From Phycisphaerae bacterium (lineage in GTDB: Bacteria; Planctomycetota; Phycisphaerae; UBA1845; UTPLA1): a stretch of DNA of 10,780 nt. The stretch spans positions 1-10,780 of the forward strand of contig JAFGQA010000152.1 in NCBI GenBank assembly GCA_016935885.1, given 5' to 3'. The stretch's first letter is position 1. Every line of letters begins with the position of its first letter. Under the pieces are notes generated by a model. It was given only the letters and a program-made list of their open reading frames with translations, was not told the origin of the DNA and did no database searches. The translations under genes and the position numbers were made by a program. Positions 5,671 to 10,780 of this stretch are shown here, in pieces.

Positions 5671-6261
5671 CTACGCCGGGCGGTTTTCGCCCGGACTGTC
5701 GTCGGCAATGAGATCGGACTCGTCGATTTCATCGAGGTCATCGATTTCCTCGAGGTCATCGGCGTCGCCGGGCCCGCCCGGCCCGCCGAGGTCGTCCAGG
5801 TCGAGATCGCTGAGGTCGTCAATATCGAGTTCGCCGAGTTCGTCGATGTCGAAATCGTCCGTATCTTCAGGCGATTCGGGTGCCGGCGAGGCCCTTGTTG
5901 GTGCTTCCGACGCGGCCGGGACGGGTGCGTCCGGAGAGATGTGCTCGGGAATCCCGTCTATCTGAACGGTGAAAATCACCGGACCGATTTTGACTCGGTC
6001 ACCCGGCTTGAGGGCGGCCTGGGCGACCTTCTGGTCGTTGACAAACGTACCGTTGCTGCTGCCGAGATCTCGGAGTGTCACTTTGCTGCCGTTGACCGTG
6101 ATCTCACAGTGCGACCGTGAGACTTCCGCCACGGGGATGCGCAAGGCAGCGTCTATCTTTCGTCCTATGACGAGGGGCCCGGTCTCCAGCGCAAAGTCCT
6201 TGCGCACACCCTTTTTTCCGAAGGTCACGAGGGCAACTGTCATCATCGTCTCGTGCTGCAT
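5671..6261 (-). CDS. FHA-domain protein with Pro/Ala linker and Asp/Glu-rich tail
   Basis: This 196-residue, probably cytoplasmic protein has one forkhead-associated domain (residues about 12-101), which binds phosphothreonine peptides. The diagnostic residues are present: GR at 33-34, SRSH at 48-51, and LGSSNGTFVN at 67-75 with the Asn-Gly pair. A Pro/Ala linker (105-132) leads to a strongly acidic, low-complexity tail (133-190) made of repeated D-I-D-E-L / D-L-D-D-L units around GGPGGPG. No membrane segment or signal peptide is seen. Such proteins often read Ser/Thr kinase activity, but no kinase is in this window and its partner is unknown. Starts at Met1, Met6 and Met7 are all possible and none has a strong Shine-Dalgarno. 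A good promoter candidate lies about 65 bp upstream. The HPt-like gene follows in the same direction after 307 bp, so co-transcription is uncertain. Confidence 0.93.
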   Translation of the reverse strand: MQHETMMTVALVTFGKKGVRKDFALETGPLVIGRKIDAALRIPVAEVSRSHCEITVNGSKVTLRDLGSSNGTFVNDQKVAQAALKPGDRVKIGPVIFTVQIDGIPEHISPDAPVPAASEAPTRASPAPESPEDTDDFDIDELGELDIDDLSDLDLDDLGGPGGPGDADDLEEIDDLDEIDESDLIADDSPGENRPA

Positions 6262-6289
6262 CCGCTTGTCGGTTGATTTGAAACACGCG

Positions 6290-6312
6290 CCGGATCAGAC
6301 ACCCGGATCCGG
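6290..6312 (-). promoter_or_regulatory. Inverted repeat in the FHA gene leader
   Basis: CCGGATC (6290-6296) and GATCCGG (6306-6312) are perfect 7-bp inverted arms separated by 9 bases. They lie between the candidate promoter and the start codon of the FHA gene, so the element is either an operator or a hairpin in the transcript leader. Which one cannot be told from sequence. Confidence 0.45.
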
Positions 6313-6323
6313 TATCCTACACC

Positions 6324-6352
6324 AATCTAACGAGAATCCAACCTTATATCAA
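6324..6352 (-). promoter_or_regulatory. Sigma70-type promoter for the FHA gene
   Basis: On the minus strand TTGATA (+ strand 6347-6352, five of six bases of consensus) is followed after exactly 17 bases by TAGATT (6324-6329, four of six). It sits in a locally AT-rich patch about 65 bp before the FHA start codon, in the correct orientation. Transcription would begin near 6317. Confidence 0.55.
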
Positions 6353-6964
6353 GCCGAACCATAGGGTCTTGGCTGTGGTCCGGGCCGCGTCCTGTAAGGT
6401 ACGCCATACGGACCCCTGCGCTCCCCAAACGCCGCCCTCGCAGGCTGCAGCCGGGCAGCGCGTCGATCTCCCCTGCCTCCCCACTGATGGCGGCTGCCGC
6501 GATTCTCATCCATCGCCGCTCATCGCAGGCTCGCCGTGCCGGAGGCAGAGGAGCCCCCGGCCTGCTCGGGGGTGGCTGTGCATCACGCGCGAGCGCCCCC
6601 CGGCCGAGTGCGTGTTTAGCGGTCAAACGGGGTATCCTCGGTAACGAACGACACGCCCCACGGGGGCGGGTCGCTCCTTACCCGTGAGAACAGCCTGGAA
6701 AGGACGCCCACTGGCCACAGGTGGGCTCCGCCGCCGGCGGACCTCACCCGAGCGCCACCCCGCTGAACACGTACCCGACCGAGGTCGGGGGATCTTGGAC
6801 GCGGTTGCCGTTCACCCCGCGCGTCGCGGCGTCCTGGTTCCAGGCGTTAACTGCCGGCGTCTCCATCGTTCAATAGACCCAGCGGAGGTGCGATCGGCGT
6901 ACCTCATCGAGGCACTCCGATTGCTAGCCGCTCTCGCTGGAGACGTCCTGGGCGAGGAGACCCT
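6353..6964. other. Gene-free GC-rich spacer between divergent units
   Basis: About 610 bp lie between the FHA promoter candidate and the ABC ATPase start. The open frames here (for example 6684-6992 on + and 6626-6327 on -) are Arg/Pro/Ala-rich without recognisable motifs and look spurious. Short hairpins occur: CCCCCG / CGGGGG (6554-6572), CACGGG / CCCGTG (6659-6686) and GCCCAC / GTGGGC (6706-6726). I checked by eye for RNase P RNA, tmRNA and SRP RNA core motifs and found none. No convincing promoter for the ABC genes was seen. Confidence 0.5.
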
Positions 6965-7882
6965 ATGGATGCCGTTGAGATGGAGGGGGTGACCAAGACC
7001 TTCGGGCGGACGGTCGCAGTTGACGATCTGTTGCTGGCGGTTCCAGCGGGGACAGTCTACGGCTTTATCGGGCCGAACGGGTCCGGCAAGACCACGACGT
7101 TGCGAATGATCATGCGGATCCTACACCCGGATTCAGGCCGCATCCGCGTGCTTGGCGAGGACGTCACCGTCCGCGGCGCGGCGTCGGACCGAATCGGGTA
7201 TCTGCCGGAGGAGCGCGGGCTGTACCGCAAGATGCTGGTCAACGAGTTGCTGCGGTTCTATGCCGAGCTGAAAGGCATGCGAAACAGCCGGGCCGAGATC
7301 GATCGTTGGCTTCAGCAGCTCGACCTGGCCGATTGCGGCAAGAAGAAGGTCGAGACGTTGTCCAAGGGCATGTCGCAGAAGGTCCAGTTCATCGCAACGG
7401 TGTTACACAAGCCGGATCTGGTCATCCTCGACGAGCCGTTCTCCGGTCTGGACCCCGTCAACCAGGAGGTGCTCAAGGATGCCGTGCTCGACATGAAGCG
7501 CGCGGGCGCGACCGTCATCTTCTCCACGCACGACATGGAGGTCGCCGAGAAGATGTGCGACTTCGTCTTCATGATCTTCAAGGGCCGCAAGGTCCTGGAC
7601 GGCACGCTCGAATCGATCAAGCAGCGATACGGCGAGGACACGCTCCGCGTGCGGCTGGACGACAACAGCGTGGCGTTCGATCGCCTTCCCGGCGTTGACA
7701 ACGTGAATGACTACGGTCGATTCCAGGAACTGCGGATGGCCGACGGGGCGGACCCTCAGACGATTCTGCGGGAGTTGGCAGCGCAGGCCCGCGTGGAGCA
7801 TTTCGAGATCGCCCAGCCCACGCTGCACGACATCTTCGTGCGGATCGCCAGGCCGGAAGCGGAGGAGGTCAGCCGTGCGTAG
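6965..7882 (+). CDS. ABC-2 type transporter ATP-binding protein (NatA/YhaQ-like)
   Basis: This 305-residue cytoplasmic ATPase subunit powers an ABC-2 exporter. The nucleotide-binding domain covers residues about 4-215: Walker A GPNGSGKT (36-43), the Q-loop region reading GYLPEERGLY (78-87, the form usual in the NatA/YhaQ branch, with no Gln), signature LSKGMSQK (132-139), Walker B LVILDEP (152-158), D-loop SGLDP and switch His189 in STHDM. The C-terminal 90 residues (GTLESIKQRYG onward) are the accessory domain of this branch. ATG 6965 has GAGGAG 5 bases upstream. The permease gene starts inside its last codons (8-bp overlap), so the two are translationally coupled. The substrate is unknown: Na+ export, peptides or antibiotic defence are all seen in related systems. 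It is not a complete lipid or O-antigen locus. Confidence 0.95.
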   Translation: MDAVEMEGVTKTFGRTVAVDDLLLAVPAGTVYGFIGPNGSGKTTTLRMIMRILHPDSGRIRVLGEDVTVRGAASDRIGYLPEERGLYRKMLVNELLRFYAELKGMRNSRAEIDRWLQQLDLADCGKKKVETLSKGMSQKVQFIATVLHKPDLVILDEPFSGLDPVNQEVLKDAVLDMKRAGATVIFSTHDMEVAEKMCDFVFMIFKGRKVLDGTLESIKQRYGEDTLRVRLDDNSVAFDRLPGVDNVNDYGRFQELRMADGADPQTILRELAAQARVEHFEIAQPTLHDIFVRIARPEAEEVSRA

Positions 7883-9188
7883 AATCTGGGTCGTCGCCAT
7901 GCGGGAATACCGGGCGAACGTGCGGACGAAATCGTTCCTCATCGCCATCTTCCTGGTGCCGATCTTCATGTTCGGCGGCATCGGGGTGATCACCTACATG
8001 GAGCACCGGGGCGAGAGCGGCACAAAACGGGTCGCCGTGCTCGACCGCTCGGGCAGCATCTTCGCGGACTTGCGCGCGGCCGCCGTTGAACGAAACAAGA
8101 CAGGCATCTTCGACAAAGAGACCGGCAGGCAGGTCGAGTCGGCTTACGAACTGGTCGAAATCGCCCCGGTCGCCGGCCGATCAGACGAACAACTGCTGGA
8201 ACTGTCCGATCGAGTCCGCGCCGAGAAGTACTTCGCGTTTGTAGAGATCAGCGAGGATATTCTTGACGCCAGCGAATCGACGGGTGGGACCGGTATCCGC
8301 TACTACACGAATCAGCCGGCCGAGCGAGGGATTCCCCGCTGGCTGCTCTGGAGGATCAGCGAACAGGTCAAAGCGATCCGGTTCGATAAGGCCGGCATTG
8401 ACCGGGACTTGGTGGGGCGAGCCCTGCAGCCGGTGTCGCGTGAGGACCTGGGGCTGCTCAGCAGGACGGAATCGGGCGAGATCAAGCAGGCCGAGGAGGT
8501 GGACGAACTGGCTTCGTTCGCGGTCCCGTTCGGTTTTCTGATGATGATGTTCATGTGTCTGATGGTCACGACGCAGCCGCTGCTACACGGCGTGCTCGAG
8601 GAGAAGATGCAGCGCATCGCCGAGGTCGTGTTGGGGTCGATCCCGCCGTTTCACCTCATGCTGGGCAAGCTCGTGGGCCATCTGTTTGTCGCCCTGACGC
8701 TGATCCTGATCTACTTTGCGGGGGCGTACTTCGTCGCCAACCACGTGGGCAAGGCCGACCTGCTCGAGCTGCGCCTGATCGGCTGGTTTCTGGTCTTCAT
8801 GTTCTTCGGGATCTTCATGTACGGCTCGCTGTTCCTAGCCGTCGGGGCGTGCTGCAATGATGTGAAGGAGGCCCAGAGCCTGGTCATGCCGATCATGTTT
8901 CCCATGATGATCCCCATGTTCATGCTGGTGCCGATCATCCAAGCCCCGAACGGCACCCTAGCCACCGTGATGTCGCTGATTCCAATCTGGACCCCGTTGA
9001 TGATGGTGATGCGCCTGGCCATGCCGATCGTCGTGCCCGCCTGGCAGCCACTTCTGGCGATAGCGGGCTGCGTGGCGGGGGCGCTGTTCTGCGTTTGGGT
9101 AGCCGGACGGATCTTCCGCATCGGCCTGCTGATGCAAGGCAAGCCACCAAAGATCGGCGAGATGATCCGCTGGGCAGTGCGGGGATAG
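7875..9188 (+). CDS. ABC-2 type transporter permease (NatB-like)
   Basis: This 437-residue inner-membrane permease pairs with the ATPase just upstream. One membrane helix near the N-terminus (about 21-42) is followed by a soluble, probably extracytoplasmic domain (about 45-210). The C-terminal bundle then has helices near 213-236, 260-288, 299-327, 335-356, about 364-388 and 390-415. The segment LEEKMQRIAEVVLGSIPPFHLMLGK (241-265, cited by position) is the conserved cytoplasmic E-E-K-x-x-R-x-x-E coupling motif of ABC-2 permeases. The start is GTG 7875, overlapping the ATPase stop, with GGAGGAGG 6-7 bases before it; a longer upstream frame would overlap the ATPase by more and has no domain support. 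Both genes look intact. Which molecule is exported is not evident. Confidence 0.93.
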   Translation: MRRIWVVAMREYRANVRTKSFLIAIFLVPIFMFGGIGVITYMEHRGESGTKRVAVLDRSGSIFADLRAAAVERNKTGIFDKETGRQVESAYELVEIAPVAGRSDEQLLELSDRVRAEKYFAFVEISEDILDASESTGGTGIRYYTNQPAERGIPRWLLWRISEQVKAIRFDKAGIDRDLVGRALQPVSREDLGLLSRTESGEIKQAEEVDELASFAVPFGFLMMMFMCLMVTTQPLLHGVLEEKMQRIAEVVLGSIPPFHLMLGKLVGHLFVALTLILIYFAGAYFVANHVGKADLLELRLIGWFLVFMFFGIFMYGSLFLAVGACCNDVKEAQSLVMPIMFPMMIPMFMLVPIIQAPNGTLATVMSLIPIWTPLMMVMRLAMPIVVPAWQPLLAIAGCVAGALFCVWVAGRIFRIGLLMQGKPPKIGEMIRWAVRG

Positions 9189-9214
9189 GGCTCCACGGCG
9201 GTTATCCCGGCGGC

Positions 9215-9475
9215 GGCCCGCAGCGTGCCACGGGCATCTTGTCCGCCAGTGTTGTCCAAACGGGTGGCCCACCTGTATGAAGCCAGGTGGGTCGGGTTCG
9301 GCCCGACGCCGGCACTCGTTGGCGCGGTACACGCAGCACACAATGACCCATCAGAGCCGCGGCCGTCAGGGATCAAACCCGACGGACGCGGCGTCCTTCC
9401 GAGCCCAAACGCAAGCGCGGCGTATTGTGGCAACGCGACGCAGATCAACCCGTCGCTTGCGCTGCGGGCTCGGAT
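9215..9475. repeat. Cluster of dispersed repeats with nested hairpins
   Basis: The 581-bp gap 9189-9769 begins with this cluster. Adjacent perfect hairpins are CCCACCTG / CAGGTGGG (9268-9291) and GTCGGG / CCCGAC (9291-9307). CCGTC / GACGG with an inner GGG / CCC lies at 9363-9385. A nested pair has outer arms GAGCCC / GGGCTC (9401-9406, 9466-9471) and inner arms CGCAAGCG / CGCTTGCG (9410-9417, 9454-9461). Minus-strand translation gives RARSASDG, PDGRGSD and GGQDARGT, words I associate with spurious planctomycete proteins. The frame 9478-8711 on the minus strand is therefore not a gene. Confidence 0.65.
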
Positions 9476-9769
9476 CATTGGTCATCTCGGGCAGTCAGTG
9501 ACGCGTGGGGCTTTGCCTGATCGCCCACTATATGGGTCCGGTCACTTCGTCCGTTCGATGAGCGCTTCATTCGAGAGACAGGCTAAGATGACGCCACCTT
9601 ACCACTCCCCCCCGCGTGGGCACATGCGCTGCGGAGGTCAATAGCAGCCGCAACTTCAGTCGGCCACCGGCTGAACCGATACCGTACGAGCCAGAATAGC
9701 TCGGAGGGAGCCGCGCTCGCAGCTATGGGGCGCGCGCGTGAGTGTATTACCAGACCGACGGAGATCACT
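9476..9769. other. Spacer upstream of cheX, nothing recognised
   Basis: I see no gene, clear repeat or promoter with both boxes here. TAAGAT (9584-9589) could be a -10 box, but there is no matching -35 box. No sigma28-type or sigma54-type site was found by eye. The promoter of cheX-cheY probably lies here all the same. Confidence 0.35.
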
Positions 9770-10273
9770 ATGGACGTGAAGTTCATCAATCCATTCGTTC
9801 AAGCCCTGGGCCACGTGTTCCAGACCATGTTGAATACGAAGGTCCAGATCGACAAGCCAACGCTGAAGAGAGCGGACTTGGTGACGGCCGAGGTCTCCGG
9901 GATCATCGGTCTGTCGGGAGACGTCCAAGGATGTGTCGTCCTGAGCTTTCCCGGGAACGTGGCCTGCAAGGTCGCGTCCACCTTCGCCGGTGTGGAGTTG
10001 ACGATGGATTCTCCTGACTTCACGGACGCGATTGGCGAACTTGCCAACATGGTGGCCGGAAACGCCAAGAAGGATTTTGTTGGTTATAACACGAACATCT
10101 CGTTGCCCAGTGTCATCATCGGACCGGGGCACAAAGTGTCACAATCCAAGTCTTCGCCCTTTTTGATCATCCCCTGTGAAACCCCGATGGGGCGATTTAA
10201 CGTGGAAGTGGCCTTGATCGCCAGCAAGAAGTCGGCCAAGGAAACATCGCAGCCCGTTGCAGGAGCAGTCTAA
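9770..10273 (+). CDS. cheX: CheX-type chemotaxis phosphatase
   Basis: This 167-residue cytoplasmic protein belongs to the CheC/CheX/FliY phosphatase family, which dephosphorylates CheY-P and resets chemotaxis signalling. The single active-site helix E-x-x-N-x-x-x-G is present as ELANMVAG (Glu90, Asn93, Gly97). It is followed by GNAKKDF, typical of CheX, which has one such site where CheC has two. Length is near that of Thermotoga CheX (about 155). Strand-rich segments GDVQGCVVLSFPG (50-62) and FLIIPCETPMGRFNVEVAL fit the fold. ATG 9770 has GGAG 6 bases upstream; a start 15 codons earlier lacks a Shine-Dalgarno and adds unrelated residues. The stop overlaps the next gene's start by one base. 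Partner and substrate are most likely the response regulator encoded next. Confidence 0.92.
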   Translation: MDVKFINPFVQALGHVFQTMLNTKVQIDKPTLKRADLVTAEVSGIIGLSGDVQGCVVLSFPGNVACKVASTFAGVELTMDSPDFTDAIGELANMVAGNAKKDFVGYNTNISLPSVIIGPGHKVSQSKSSPFLIIPCETPMGRFNVEVALIASKKSAKETSQPVAGAV

Positions 10274-10653
10274 TGAAGATCCTTCTAGTAGACGACTCTC
10301 GAACGATTCGCAACATTCAGAAGAATACGCTGAAGACGCTGGGCCATGAGGACGTCGTGGAGGCCGGCGACGGGTTGGAGGCCCTGGCGCACCTGGCTAA
10401 GGAGTCGGTCGACCTGATGCTGGTCGACTGGAACATGCCCAACATGGACGGCATCACGTTGATCAAGAGGGTCCGCGAGAAGGATCAACAGACGCCCATC
10501 ATCATGGTCACGACGGAGGCGGAAAAATCGCGGGTCCTGGAAGCGGTCAAGGCTGGCGTAAACAACTATGTGGTGAAGCCGTTCACCGCGGACACGCTCT
10601 CAGAGAAAATCAACCAAACGATGCAGAAGTCTACGACCGCCGCGACCACGTGA
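10273..10653 (+). CDS. cheY: CheY-like single-domain response regulator
   Basis: This 126-residue receiver domain has no output domain. The acidic pocket is Asp7-Asp8, the phospho-acceptor Asp52 (LVDWNMPNMDG), the switch Thr80 (MVTTEAE), Tyr99 and Lys102 (YVVKPF). All catalytic residues of an active receiver are kept. The start ATG 10273 overlaps the cheX stop (TAATG) and has AGGAG 8-9 bases upstream, so the pair is translationally coupled. CheX would remove the phosphate put on Asp52. No CheA, CheW or flagellar gene is in the window, so whether it drives a motor, pili or another process is open. The last residues (KSTTAATT) are an unconserved tail. Confidence 0.94.
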   Translation: MKILLVDDSRTIRNIQKNTLKTLGHEDVVEAGDGLEALAHLAKESVDLMLVDWNMPNMDGITLIKRVREKDQQTPIIMVTTEAEKSRVLEAVKAGVNNYVVKPFTADTLSEKINQTMQKSTTAATT

Positions 10654-10695
10654 CGCTAGACAGCACATCCTTACAGGGGTGCGCGAGCCGACAGC

Positions 10696-10780
10696 TTACA
10701 TGTCTGCCGCCTGGCTTTCGATCCCGGTGGTGTGGCGCTCGTGCTCAATGGTGCTGCTGTCGGTATCGCCCGTCAACGCC
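10696..10780 (-). CDS. Possible C-terminal fragment of a convergent gene, cut by the window edge
   Basis: The minus strand is open from the right edge to a TAA at 10696-10698. It encodes 27 residues ending TGIESQAADM, hydrophilic and with GC-rich third positions like the neighbours. The opposite strand also has an open frame, from ATG 10700, encoding a hydrophobic start that runs off the edge without a Shine-Dalgarno. I favour the minus strand because its composition is that of an ordinary protein tail, but either could be the shadow. No family can be assigned. Confidence 0.3.
   Translation of the reverse strand, partial: ALTGDTDSSTIEHERHTTGIESQAADM

Noticed and set aside
6380..6960. RNase P RNA, tmRNA or SRP RNA gene
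   Set aside because: The conserved core sequences of these RNAs were not found on either strand.
6684..6992. 102-codon plus-strand frame before the ABC ATPase
   Set aside because: It is Arg-rich, has no motif, and overlaps the ATPase start, which has its own strong Shine-Dalgarno.
8711..9478. 255-codon minus-strand frame over the permease 3' end
   Set aside because: Its first part is repeat-derived (RARSASDG type) and the rest is antisense to permease membrane helices.

Overview
The window looks like chromosome of a GC-rich (visually about 60% G+C) bacterium, most likely a planctomycete (Planctomycetota). This assignment is inference. It rests on the many dispersed palindromic repeats, whose translations (CGTGVPPV, TGETPVPQ, GSVTLPAAF, RARSASDG, GGQDARGT) I associate from memory with spurious proteins in planctomycete genomes, and on protein styles such as a stand-alone HPt-like protein and an FHA protein with an acidic tail. 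No rRNA, tRNA, CRISPR, transposase or phage gene is visible.

Layout. Bases 1-6261 carry five genes, all on the minus strand. In transcription order they are an FHA-domain protein with a Pro/Ala and acidic tail (6261-5671), a small HPt-like protein that has lost its phospho-accepting histidine (5363-5007), a type III pantothenate kinase CoaX (4545-3745), an MnmE/TrmE-like GTPase (3742-2168) and peptidase T (1609-383). coaX and the GTPase gene are 2 bp apart and almost certainly co-transcribed. The right part is on the plus strand: an ABC-2 type exporter pair (ATPase 6965-7882, permease 7875-9188, overlapping by 8 bp) and a CheX-type phosphatase with a CheY-type response regulator (9770-10273 and 10273-10653, stop and start overlapping by one base). 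A hydrophilic C-terminal fragment of a convergent gene may start at the right edge.

The gaps are long (about 300 to 700 bp) and most of them are filled with short inverted repeats. The main family is a hairpin of 7-9 bp arms around a 3- or 5-base spacer, usually flanked by GTGGCAC or GTGCCAC. The arms differ between copies but stay complementary.

The most notable observation is that the same hairpin family, plus a second unrelated repeat, lies in frame inside the MnmE-like GTPase at three places. These insertions add about 170 residues, yet leave all five G motifs, the K+-binding Asn and the catalytic Glu intact. The same protein lacks the C-terminal helical segment and the C-x-G-K motif that MnmE needs for tRNA modification. 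It is either a diverged paralogue with a different job or a gene being eroded by repeats.

Signalling is a loose theme: FHA phosphopeptide binding, a dead HPt, CheX and CheY. Only cheX and cheY are clearly one unit.
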